Assembly (NCBI RefSeq): GCF_001039355.2
Contig: NW_019775574.1
Coordinates: forward strand, 203,058-263,842
DNA length: 60,785 nucleotides
Direction of reading: 5' to 3'
From: Lingula anatina
Lineage: Eukaryota > Brachiopoda > Lingulata > Lingulida > Lingulidae
The notes below the pieces were generated by a model. It had not been told where the DNA came from. It searched no databases and saw only the letters and a list, made by a program, of their open reading frames with translations. The position numbers and the translations under genes were made by a program. Positions 45,220-55,867 of the stretch are shown in pieces. The first letter of the stretch is position 1. Every line of letters begins with the position of its first letter.

Positions 45220-48200
45220 GTAAGACGATTGAAGATTGATTGATTGATTAAAATGGTATTAAATTGATAAACACATATATCATTATTTATTTTAAATTTA
45301 TAAATACATTTATATTTATGAACTTGAGTAAAACATTCAAGGCAATCATTCTTTATGATTTAGCCATTTCACATGGAATCGTACCTCAATTGTGAACTGG
45401 AGATTTTATAAACGTCTCTAATTCTAGGCTTCTGACGGAAACTGGGGGCCTTGGGAAAACACCTGGAGTATCTGCACACGAAGTTGCGGTGGAGGAATAA
45501 GATTAAAAAGAAGATATTGTCACCAGTAAGAATGAATAATACCAAATAGGGTCCACTCAATCGATTTCAAAACCATCAATTTAAAACGCGCTCAAATAAG
45601 TATTAAATCAATAACAAAAAGTATGAATCATGGACATAGATCGAAATTTTTAATAAACTTTTTCATATTAAAATAAGAAAAAAAAGAAAGAAACCCGAAA
45701 AAGTTGGAAATTTCTCCTCCGAAAAAGATACCAACAATTTTTTGTTTGTTCCAGAGGACCATCTAAAGATAGCTGTGATGGTGAGGCAATTCAAGCACAG
45801 CTTTGCAATATTCAGGTATAGTTGAAACTCTTTTGCAAGTACTAAAAAGAATTAATTTCAACTTTTAAAACTAAAACTATTTGCTTGGCTGCTATTTTAC
45901 ATGATCAATTAGCAGTAATCTGCAAAATTGATAAGATTACTAATGGTTTTCTCAAACTCTATACAGAGGCTAGATTGAACGAGAGTTATTTCACTGTTCT
46001 TTTATTGACTGAAGTTTTTTTTTATAATCGTGTCGATCTTTTCCAAATCCATATCTAGAATTCGTTCTTAAAGGGATACTATCCGCGCTTGAAATTGTCC
46101 TTCAGTCATATTTTCAATGTCCATATGTCCTGAAAGATGCTTTACTTTCCCAATTCAGACCTTAAAAACGATAAAACTCCTCAAATAAAAGTACCTGATA
46201 TCGATATGTCCTTTTAAAATGTACAGGCAGTCAGTCATGGCGGTTTAAACGTTACAGGAAACTTTAAAAACTAAATTGTTCAATTAAACGTCGAATCCAA
46301 AGGCAGGGCCAAGTCGAGTCATAATTTGTGAGTTGGAGAAAATTACTTTTTGAAGGAAAATTCGATATGTCGAGAAAATGCGAATAAGATACTTGAAGAT
46401 TGATTGGGGAGGAAAACCATTACAATAAAGACTGTAAGACAGCTTANTATTAAATTGATAAACACATATATCATTATTTATTTTAAATTTATAAATACAT
46501 TTATATTTATGAACTTGAGTAAAACATTCAAGGCAATCATTCTTTATGATTTAGCCATTTCACATGGAATCGTACCTCAATTGTGAACTGGAGATTTTAT
46601 AAACGTCTCTAATTCTAGGCTTCTGACGGAAACTGGGGGCCTTGGGAAAACACCTGGAGTATCTGCACACGAAGTTGCGGTGGAGGAATAAGATTAAAAC
46701 GAAGATATTGTCACCAGTAAGAATGAATAATACCAAATAGGGTCCACTCAATCGATTTCAAAACCATCAATTTAAAACGCGCTCAAATAAGTATTAAATC
46801 AATAACAAAAAGTATGAATCATGGACATAGATCGAATTTTTTAATAAACTTTTTCATATTAAAATAAGAAAAAAAAGAAAGAAACCCGAAAAAGTTGGAA
46901 ATTTCTCCTCCGAAAAAGATACCAACAATTTTTTGTTTGTTCCAGAGGACCATCTAAAGATAGCTGTGATGGTGAGGCAATTCAAGCACAGCTTTGCAAT
47001 ATTCAGGTATAGTTGAAACTCTTTTGCAAGTACTAAAAAGAATTAATTTCAACTTTTAAAACTAAAACTATTTGCTTGGCTGCTATTTTACATGATCAAT
47101 TAGCAGTAATCTGCAAAATTGATAAGATTACTAATGGTTTTCTCAAACTCTATACAGAGGCTAGATTGAACGAGAGTTATTTCACTGTTCTTTTATTGAC
47201 TGAAGTTTTTTTTTATAATCGTGTCGATCTTTTCCAAATCCATATCTAGAATTCGTTCTTAAAGGGATACTATCCGCGCTTGAAATTGTCCTTCAGTCAT
47301 ATTTTCAATGTCCATATGTCCTGAAAGATGCTTTACTTTCCCAATTCAGACCTTAAAAACGATAAAACTCCTCAAATAAAAGTACCTGATATCGATATGT
47401 CCTTTTAAAATGTACAGGCAGTCAGTCATGGCGGTTTAAACGTTACAGGAAACTTTAAAAACTAAATTGTTCAATTAAACGTCGAATCCAAAGGCAGGGC
47501 CAAGTCGAGTCATAATTTGTGAGTTGGAGAAAATTACTTTTTGAAGGAAAATTCGATATGTCGAGAAAATGCGAATAAGATACTTGAAGATTGATTGGGG
47601 AGGAAAACCATTACAATAAAGACTGTAAGACAGCTTACTACTGAATTTCTTTATATCACAATCATCCTGCAGCTCCCCTGCTAAGACATTATTTAAGCGA
47701 TCCTATTAATAAATAACAGTTCAAAGATAATCCTTGATGTTACGATAAATATAGATATGTGCGCATACTTAGCCTTTTTAAAACCTATTAAACTTATTCA
47801 GTACAATTATTGATAACAAAGGTGCTTCTGTATAATATTGCATTGAGTCCAGTGTCTTTCATTTTCATTAAGTGCCAATTAAATTTCAGCCGTGCCCCGC
47901 CATCTCCAGCCAGTACGAGTTTAAAGAACGGCAGTGTGCTGCCACAAACACGCAACCTGACCGACTTGGGAGATATACAAACTGGGTACCCTTTGAGACA
48001 GTACAGAGTAAGTCATCTAAAAAGGAATTAATATATTTTCCGTACGGTTTTTCGAATTTCGTCTCGAAATTCTTCTCAAAGATGTAATGATGATCAAAAG
48101 ATTTGTCACATATTCAATTTCATTATTTTATTTATAAATTACAAGACAGCTGTTAAGCTTTTTAAATAGTGCTTTTTATGTCTGGTTTTATATCTTAAAT

Positions 48201-51200
48201 GACTCATAGTTGAGAAAATCAAATATCTATATTTTTGATCCAAGCTTGTTTTTTTTTTTTTTCAGAAAACCGTCAGTGTCATGTAGTGTGTGTACCGAGA
48301 GAAAGCCCTGACCAGAAAGCCGAAGTCAGAGAACAAAGTGCTATAGATGGCACTATTTGTGAACATGACTCACCTGCCTGGGGATTTGATAAATGTGTAA
48401 ATGGAAAATGCCAGGTAGGCCTTTTATTTGTGATTACTCTGATTTTAGTTGGTGTTGGAAGGATTCATCATTGTAGCTAACAGTGGTAAAGCTGAAATAT
48501 TCTTTGCAAAGTAGACCTGCATCTGACAGCCTATATCATTTTCTTCACTTTGATAGATCAAGGCAGTGTATTGGTCGCGTCAAATTGTTGAGCTGATTAG
48601 CTTCAACAGTTTTTCTAGGCTACATAACAAACATCCATCATATTACGTTTTTGTGGCATTGTCATCTTTTTGCCAAGTTCAGTCGTGGGAGCATAGGAGT
48701 GGCCTCTTTCCCCAGTCTGATACATGTAACAAAATAATTTACCGTTCTCTTAAGCTTTTTACCCAAGAGTTGCACAAGGTAGTGTTTTCACGTTCCTCTG
48801 CCCGTGAGACATATTTACGTGGATTTTTTTAAAGTTTACCCCGGCCCATTTTGTGAAGAACCTGGATGAGTCGAATAGTAGGCTACGTCTTGGTTTCAGC
48901 ATAATGATACTGAGACAACTTCTCAACACAAGTGAACTCATCATCATCATCTTCAAGATCGGTTGGGTCGGAACCGACCCGCCGTGCCCCTCCCCCCCCC
49001 TCCCCCTCGCAAAAACTCTCCACTGGTCACGGTTCTGTGCCATTCTGTCTGCTTGAACCATGGACCCACAGAGGTCCGCCATATCGTCGCTGTATCTCGT
49101 TTTAGGACTGCGTCCTCTAGGTCCGTATTCGGTCCCCATAAGTAATGGTTCTTCCATTTCTTGGCCTCTCAGAATGTGTCCCACGAAGGTAAGCTTTCTT
49201 TCTGTGGGAGAGTCCAGCAGTCTTTTTTTATCATCCGAATCGTCTCAGCACTTCATCATTCGTAGTCCTTGTAACCCCGCTGACTCTAAAAACACGCCGA
49301 TAGCCAAAACATTTTAATCTCTTCTTGTCTGATTTTTTCACCACCCAACATTCCACGTCATGTGAAGCTATCTTTGCATTAAGAGAAATGTTTTTTGTCC
49401 TTTCAGACCTTAGTTAGGCACTCGTCGCGATTTTAATTCGTCGTTTTATTCTCGGAGTATCTTCGTATTTGTCAGTGAATATTGCACCAAGACAGATTAA
49501 TTGAACTACAAGTGAAGTACTCGTTGCATAATTCAATACTGACTGTTTCACAGAAAAAAGAAAAAAGAGAAATTAAACAACAACAACAACAGACAGACGA
49601 AGTTTTCGATTGAGATCGCCCATCGTTTGTGTAAAAGTACTATGAATAAACTTTATGAAAGCAATTGCTATCCATCTTTTTATATTACTTTCAGACTGCT
49701 GAACTGTATAAAAGTGGCCAGTTGCGTTTCTAAAACGAGATGTATTTTCATCTCTGCATTGCAAAAGCTAATGGTTTTTATTATTCAGGCCGTCCACTGA
49801 ACGTACCTGTAGCAGGCATGTTGCTAGCCAGTTTTTTTATTCTTCATATGGTAGCGATAATAATGCTACTGTGTAAATGGTTTATTACATATCCTCGGTC
49901 AAGTTTGGTCCACCGTTTTGCAGAGAATGTTGAAGATATCAGGACATGGCACTTTATGTATGCATTATAATAGTGTACTATATCTGTTTTTTTTATTTAG
50001 AAATTCGGCTGTGATGGAGAACTAAATTCTGGCACTTTTTTTGACGTTTGCGGAATATGTGGAGGTACAGGGAATTCTTGTAAAAAGTTTTCTGGGAAGC
50101 AGACTTCCGGGAAATTTCAAGGTAATTGCTGCGTGCGAAAAGTGATTTTCAAACTTTTCCATGACCTTTAAATACTACATTTTAAAGGGAATATTAGTTA
50201 CTTAGTACATGTACCAGCTTCATTTTTCAGCTTGCAAACGTCACTCATACTATGAAATGCAAAGTAAGTTGTATGATTATTTTTCTTGACAAAGGGGAGC
50301 TATTTTACTTGTATCTACCGGAGTGGTATTGGTGTGAAAGGTCCACAGCAGGCTGGATCTATCAAATGCATCCTTAACTACTATCTAATCCTTTTTTATT
50401 TATTCCTAGAGCATGTAACGTTTCTAACACTAACTGGAGGTGCGACCAGCATTAAGATAGTCAGCAGCAATGCCTACACTCATATTGGGGTTCGGGTGAA
50501 CGGCCGCTGGTTGCTTGGACCTCACTCTGGTCGGGGAAAATCACGTCTGTATGACAGTGAGGGAGTGCACGTGCAGTATAAAGGTGGTTTGAGTGACAGC
50601 GAGTATCTTTCAATCAAGTCAATCCCTAACAATATCACTGTCAGTTTCTCGGTAAGTTCCTATAAATAGTGGTATTTACTATTCTCTCCTTGCTCTAAAA
50701 AAATCCTGTACATTCATTCATGTACTATCCCATTTTATTAAACTTGGATTTCCTTTTCGCTTTTTGAAAATTTATTTTGATTACCAATCATCAAATGGAC
50801 AGTGTAAAAGAGGACCTGTGTCAGTAACATCATTTCAAAAGTCGTCTTCAAATTGCAATAATTATATTTATTATAGATGTTGTTTTATCTACCTCAAAGG
50901 TGAAGCAAGAGTATGACAGCACGCAGTATAATGGTGTGGATCCTGTTATCACTTATGAATACTACTTGCCAACCAATCACGTCGCACCAGCAGCGGTTGG
51001 CAGTGTACAGCGCTACAGGTGGAGCCTCCATTATATAACTGGATGTACGCAGACATGCGGAGGAGGTAAGGGCGGTCGACACGCCCTTTATTATCTTTGC
51101 TTGCTTAGCTACGAGTAGCAACACTTTTTACTTTGCTTTCGTATAGGATCAAGATGTTTGATAGCAGTTTAATTGATGAAACTTATAAATAGTAAACCCA

Positions 51201-53004
51201 GGAATTACCGGGAATTTGATGGGGTGTGGGATCTTAACGGAAAAATTTTGGACTTTTTATTGGATGTTCTGGGGCCTTATTTTTTTTCTCGCCCATCGTT
51301 TCATGATTTCATGATTTGAATATTATTTCCATTGTCAAAGTATGTTAAACTTCAAAATTAAATGCTCGTCTTTAATTTGAGGAAGTCTTATGGTTGGTCT
51401 TCTGCTGTAAAGTGAATGTTTGAACTTCTCCCCGCTACTAGGGCTCTGATCAACAAAGAGCAAAATTAGTTACACGGACAAGTGTACTTTATTCCAGGTT
51501 AGAATGTGATATTTGACCTGACTGTTGACAAAAAATATAAATTTACTTGAGCACATAAGGTCACAGGAAGATTTAAATTTCCTAAAAAAACTAGTTCTGT
51601 TATTTGTCAGGAATGCAGCTGGTAAAGGCATTGTGCGTGGTCGCCCCGGGCGGATCAATTGTCGACGATGTTTTGTGCAACGCCCAAGACAGGCCCACTT
51701 CGACATCACTTTCTTGCAATACGCAGGCATGTCCAGCAAAGTAAGTCCCACCTAAAAACTAAGAGATATTTTACCATAAAATATGGACAGAAGAGTTTTT
51801 TTAAAGAGTTTAGAACGAAGCTCATCAACAGAACTATTTAAACTTTAAAAACTGTATTTTGACAGCCTTTTATAAATTCCACCTCCTATTAAGAAATGTA
51901 CATTTATGGTATTCATACATCACAATTGCAAAGAATAGAATTTGGTAATGTAACCTCAGGTGTTACATTTCTTGTTCTTTACAGTTGGACACCTGTGGAT
52001 ATCAAACAATGTACCCGGTCCTGCGGGACGCGACAACTAGTGTGCCCTGTGACTTGCGTTAGTCAAAGGTCGGGTATTCCTGTCAGGGTTTCAAACGACC
52101 AGTGTCCTCAAGTGGGAGGGTCAGTCAATAGTGGTGTGTCCACCTGTCCGTATAGATGGGTCACTGGGCACTGGTTTCAGGTAGGTCTACGTGATGACTC
52201 TATCTTTTGACTTCTGAGGTGAAAGGCCAAATTGCTGACGGGAAATGCTCCATCAAAATGAAATCTTATAACTTTTATGAAATTCTTACACTCATAAATC
52301 ATATATCCACTTGTATTCGAAAGGTTTTTGGCATTTTTTATTTGGGCATACCAAAGTGTACAAAGTATGCACTAGATTGCCGTTCTTTTTTATCCTGAGC
52401 CCCCTGACGTGACCTTGTATTTCGTCTAGTTCGATTCAAGAATTTAAACGTGATATATTTGATCATCTATTGCAACAATCGATACAATTCGGCATAGATA
52501 CTGATATTTGTCTCTGTTACCATAAAACATCCCTTCAAACTATATAGCATACGGACTTTTTTTATCTAGAAGTGTCTTAACTTACCGTAAATTTTGCAAA
52601 ACTTAGGGTGTTATGAAGTCGATGTTATCGCAGCGCACGCAACTTTTTCTAAAGATTTTCCAATGTGCGACCGGCAGTTCTGTAACTGAACAGACTGACA
52701 CAGTGCACTGGGGCTGCATCGTCTAGGCAAGCACCGTGTGTGGTTTTTGGTAGAAGGCAGTAGATCAGTCAATGTATTTTGAAGGAAATATGTGTTTTTT
52801 TAAAGCTCAAGTTGACATTATGTTATTATATTTCAGTGTCCAGCAAGTTGTGGTCAGCTTTCAGTGCAGACAAGGCAAGTTATGTGCGTAGACATGACGA
52901 CAAATGAGATTACACAAGACGTCTTCTGTCAATCTTTACAGAGCCCAGCAAGCTTACGTCAGTGTACTGGAAGTTGCTACAAACAAACAAACATTATCGG
53001 TTGA
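45157..53004 (+). CDS. ADAMTS-like matrix protein, no protease domain
   Basis: Exons 45157-45219, 45428-45525, 45755-45815, then duplicate exons 46619-46716 and 46946-47006, then 47890-48007, 48266-48414, 50001-50121, 50410-50651, 50900-51065, 51611-51740, 51985-52180 and 52837-53004. They join in one frame to 503 residues, or 556 if both duplicated TSP1 copies are used. Order: signal peptide, TSP1, ADAMTS Cys-rich domain, spacer, then three divergent TSP1 repeats and a TGA stop. This is the ancillary half of ADAMTS proteases without the catalytic, disintegrin or propeptide parts, as in ADAMTSL proteins and papilin. Those are secreted and bind matrix; a similar role is inferred. No PLAC domain is seen after the last repeat. 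Confidence 0.85.
45428..45815 (+). CDS. TSP1 repeat, copy 1 (two exons)
   Basis: Exons 45428-45525 (phase 0 to 2) and 45755-45815 (phase 2 to 0) encode a full thrombospondin type 1 repeat. It has the WGPWENTW tryptophan ladder with a WxxW C-mannosylation motif and CTRSCGGG, which fits the C-x-x-S/T-C-G O-fucosylation site. It closes with [13 protein letters not shown]. This is the central TSP1 that precedes the Cys-rich region in ADAMTS family proteins. Confidence 0.87.
46619..47006 (+). CDS. TSP1 repeat, copy 2 (two exons)
   Basis: Exons 46619-46716 and 46946-47006 repeat copy 1, with one Lys-to-Arg type difference in the RLKRRYC segment (AAA AGA to AAA CGA leaves Lys-Arg unchanged). Because the pair goes phase 0 to phase 0, inclusion of both copies would keep the frame and give two tandem TSP1 repeats. 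Whether both exist in the genome is doubtful (see the duplication entry). Confidence 0.6.
47890..48414 (+). CDS. ADAMTS Cys-rich domain (two exons)
   Basis: Exons 47890-48007 (phase 0 to 1) and 48266-48414 (phase 1 to 0). Family landmarks: [10 protein letters not shown] after the opening CPA, NWVPF, then [33 protein letters not shown]. This matches the first part of the ADAMTS/ADAMTSL cysteine-rich domain, which mediates substrate or matrix binding in the family. Confidence 0.9.
48938..49300 (-). mobile_element. Non-LTR retrotransposon 3' fragment (reverse transcriptase end)
   Basis: On the minus strand, RRF, then [12 protein letters not shown], then [17 protein letters not shown] and [13 protein letters not shown] form the conserved end of the RT open frame seen in RTE/CR1-like LINEs (the G-H-I-L-R and R-G-R-P-K-T-R-W signatures). 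A frameshift separates the segment reading [10 protein letters not shown] from LLDSPTERK, with two stops between them. It ends in a GAT-repeat tail (48938-48952), typical of such elements. It is dead, 5'-truncated, and lies in an intron of the ADAMTS-like gene. Confidence 0.85.
50001..50121 (+). CDS. ADAMTS Cys-rich domain, last part
   Basis: Begins [22 protein letters not shown] and ends GKFQ, phase 0 to 1. GCDG followed by D-x-C-G-x-C-G-G is the hallmark of the junction between the Cys-rich region and the spacer in ADAMTS and ADAMTSL proteins. The preceding 1.6-kb intron contains a LINE fragment. Confidence 0.9.
50410..50651 (+). CDS. ADAMTS spacer domain, first exon
   Basis: 80 codons, phase 1 to 0, with the beta-rich spacer pattern: GGATSIKIV near the start, [14 protein letters not shown], then [16 protein letters not shown]. 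Spacer domains are Cys-free beta barrels, and no Cys is present here either. Confidence 0.87.
50900..51740 (+). CDS. Spacer end and second TSP1 repeat (two exons)
   Basis: Exon 50900-51065 carries the spacer C-terminus ([14 protein letters not shown]) and the start of a TSP1 repeat ([17 protein letters not shown]). Exon 51611-51740 completes it ([10 protein letters not shown] to QACPAK). Phases are 0 to 1 and 1 to 2. The CTQTCGGG site fits the O-fucosylation consensus. Confidence 0.87.
51985..52180 (+). CDS. Third TSP1 repeat
   Basis: Phase 2 to 0. Begins [20 protein letters not shown] and ends [13 protein letters not shown], so the exon also carries the entry of the next repeat. The repeat has extra cysteines after CGTRQLVC and a longer middle than standard TSP1. 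Confidence 0.83.
52837..53004 (+). CDS. Fourth TSP1 repeat and stop
   Basis: Phase 0 exon: [17 protein letters not shown], then DVFCQ, RQCTGSC and nine more residues to TGA at 53002-53004. It completes the C-terminal TSP1. No PLAC motif follows. A TTTA repeat begins about 30 bases after the stop. AATAAA at 53811-53816 or 53895-53900 could end the transcript, though both are far downstream. Confidence 0.83.
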   Translation, partial: CPASCGQLSVQTRQVMCVDMTTNEITQDVFCQSLQSPASLRQCTGSCYKQTNIIG

Positions 53005-53035
53005 CCACATTATTGGTAATTGTGTTGAGGATGCA

Positions 53036-53062
53036 TTTATTTATTTATTTATTTATTTATTA
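53036..53062. repeat. (TTTA)n microsatellite
   Basis: About six TTTA units in the presumed 3' untranslated region of the ADAMTS-like gene. Confidence 0.92.
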
Positions 53063-53525
53063 CATTGTTTTGGAAAGACAGATTTGAGTGTTATTTGTGT
53101 TCAAACTTTTCAAGTACAAATCTTTGCTTTTTTCCAACCCATTATTCGTTTGAATATACATTGTAAACCTTACAACAAGTGCACATATTAATAAGACATC
53201 AACCTCTCGGTTGCAAATATATTTTAATGTTAAAGATGTTTTTTACAATGAATAATCAGAAGATCACTGCCACTAATGTCCTAAAATTGCTTTGTTAATG
53301 TGTTAACATTCCATATTCTAAATGGTGCTCTTCAACTCGTAAAACAAATTATACAGATATGACCGTTTTCTTAAACATACGTGCATAGCGGTATACAAGA
53401 AAGTCAAACGTCTAACACGAAAACAACCAGTCCAAGTGCCAACCACCGAGTTCCCTTGCTAAACGTGGCGTCTTAATTTCTGTATATACAAATATATAAT
53501 TGATGAATATCATGTTTAAAAACAC

Positions 53526-54135
53526 ACTAGCCTGCAAATTTGTTTCATTTATCGTCAGAAAAGCTAACCGCATGCAAAGAAATATACTTTAGATAACTTT
53601 GATAAAAACATTCGTTTTTGGTTATTTCCAGACTATTGGGTTTTATTATACCTCTATCCAGGCCTCTGATTGGTCAGGAAAATTGGCGGGAAAATCCCAG
53701 ATGAGATACCTTTACACTTAGAATTTTTTCAACGATATCTTACAAGGCGATATATGGCGGGCACCGCAGTTTTATAAAAAGGGTTTGAAATTCATTTGTA
53801 TTAATTCATGAATAAAAACAACGAAACAATGATCATTTTTCATAGCTTTCATATAATTAAAAATTGAGAGAGCATTTGAAGTTTTGAATAACACAATAAA
53901 AATTTCTTGAATTACACAAAACATGAGTATGAGTTAATACGTGTGTGCCAATACAGATATTTTCACGAGGCCACACATCTTTAATGCTCCTATTAATTTG
54001 TGTGCAACTCTAAGCGTGATTAATAAAATTTCACGGCATAAACTGATACGCCAAATGTAACCTTTTTAGCTGCAACCTTTAAGGTAACATTTTCAGCTGT
54101 AACTTTTAAAGCAAAGACAAAAATTGCAGGCTAGT
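53526..54135. mobile_element. Possible inverted-repeat element
   Basis: ACTAGCCTGCAA at 53526 is exactly inverted at 54124-54135 (TTGCAGGCTAGT), and the neighbouring bases are similar. This would bound a 610-bp element between the convergent 3' ends of two genes. No coding content and no clear target duplication, so a chance 12-bp palindrome pair is possible. Confidence 0.4.
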
Positions 54136-54172
54136 TTACCACATTTGCTAGTTTGAAGCCGCTTTATTAAAC

Positions 54173-54178
54173 AAAAAC
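54173..54178 (-). terminator. Candidate poly(A) signal of the Neuralized-like gene
   Basis: AATAAA on the minus strand about 107 bases after the TGA stop at 54285-54287. Position and sequence fit a polyadenylation signal; cleavage would fall near 54150. Confidence 0.5.
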
Positions 54179-54284
54179 ACTGAAGCATGTTGATAAAGTT
54201 CTAGTATTGCTGTTGTGAACTGTTCTCAAACCAATCCTGAACAAGGTGGCGCTACCATATTGCTCTTGCACATTGCATCTTTAT

Positions 54285-54504
54285 TCAAGCACTGACTTCC
54301 TCTTCCAACTTCACTAGCAGGCCATAGAGGACAGTGCTACCTCTCTCCTCTGTCGCCCATTCTATTTCCTGGTTATCAAATTTTGGGTCTATCTGGCTCA
54401 GGGCTCCAATGGTTTGGTCACCTACAACGTAACTATCCGGGCGAATGCAGATTTGGAATGCAACGCGAGCTACGTAGTTCTTTTCTGTTGTAGCATCCTT
54501 GTAC
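54285..54504 (-). CDS. C-terminal exon, ART-like Glu region
   Basis: 72 codons plus TGA: YVARVAFQICIRPDSYVVG, then IDPKFDNQEIEWATEERGST and LYGLLVKLEEEVSA. QEIEW would be the candidate position for the Glu of an H-Y-E triad. It is the last exon, lying tail to tail with the ADAMTS-like gene at about 1.3 kb. Confidence 0.82.
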
Positions 54505-55798
54505 CTGTAAAAAAAGCACATATTCCTTCAAAATACATTGACTGATCAACTACCTTCTACCAGTACTTCTTAAGGACAGATGATTGAAAACAAAAATTTC
54601 TTTTCTTAGAAAATTTACAATGAATAAAATTGAACTCCCTTTCTTTATTTGACTTTTAATGTACGAAGCCATCAAAAATCTGTCTTTAGATGTAAAAAAT
54701 ATCAAAGGTCGGGACGGAAGCCTTACTTGTGCGGCATAGCATAAGCATTATGTCCTGCATATCGGATGCTGGGCGATACAAAGATTTTCTTGATGTTGAA
54801 TCCTTCTGGCTTCCTTTCCTCTGTGAAATGCCCTTTGCACACACTTATTTTTTCTCCGCCAAGAGCAGTGTCACCTATAAGAAAGTCAAGATGTAATTTT
54901 ACGTTTTTAAGGGGACAAAATAAACTGCAATTTCATAGCGCAGATGAGTAAATAGATTTTAAGTGTACCCCTTTTTCTACTAAGAAATGTGGTAAATGAA
55001 GGGGTTTATGTTGATTCATCTTTTTCATATTCTTGTTTTACACCTGTAGCGTTGTTTCAAATTCATTTTTCCCTAATAAGACGAGGCCATCAAAGCAACA
55101 ACAAAAAAAAAAAACAAACAAAAAACAATACGGAGGTGTATTTAATAACCTGTAAAAGACAAAATTTGCTTTTTTGTTGTATTAAAGAGTGATTCATAAA
55201 ATTTGAACACAATATATTCAATCAAAACGAACCTGGCATCAAAAGTTCTCCCACTTGTAATATTTTAGCAACCGCAGTGCTCCTGGTCCCATGGTAAGCT
55301 CTGTGCCAGGCTTCTAAAACATTCATGGCTTTGGCTTTTGCAGGCAAACTTTGTAGAGAAAAAAAAATTAAAGTAAATGTTAACATGCAGATGGCAAAAG
55401 TATGATGACAGCAATCCGGAAATCAAGCCCCATTATCTGGCACGAAAACGGTGCGAAGAAAACTGGATGTGCTTTCTATTTGACAACCTTATAGGCATTA
55501 ACCAACGACAGGAAAAACAAGACATCTTTTTTGTTATGCTATTCCCATGCTGCTGTTTTAACTCTACACACCTATCAAATTAAACGCTGTTTATTTCTCA
55601 CCTCAAAGCGTATCTACACCAGCCAGCAGGAATACCGTAATCTTTGGGAGGGTCTCCCCTGGTATAATACAAGTCATCTCCACGGTCTGTGTGACAGACG
55701 CTGCAGTAGCACCGGTCAAATTCGTGGTCGAAAAACGCATCTATGGGAGAAAAGTTCATAAGATATCTGTAACGGATTACATTTCGCGCGAGCGCGTT

Positions 55799-55867
<69 letters not shown>

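Larger units (their letters stand above)
45257..47637 (+). repeat. 1191-bp near-identical tandem duplication
   Basis: 45257-46446 and 46448-47637 match almost base for base at a 1191-bp offset, with an ambiguous N at 46447 exactly at the junction. I noticed only isolated differences, for example one A/C change in the TSP1 exon (45508 versus 46699) and a one-base change near 45647. Each copy carries both exons of the first TSP1 repeat. The N at the joint makes an assembly or haplotype artefact likely. Confidence 0.93.

Noticed and set aside
45369-46751. Two identical 63-codon minus-strand frames
   Set aside because: Antisense to the TSP1 exon and duplicated only because the 1191-bp block is duplicated.
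48853-49317. Plus-strand frames over the LINE fragment
   Set aside because: The recognisable reverse transcriptase end reads on the minus strand; the plus frames are shadows.
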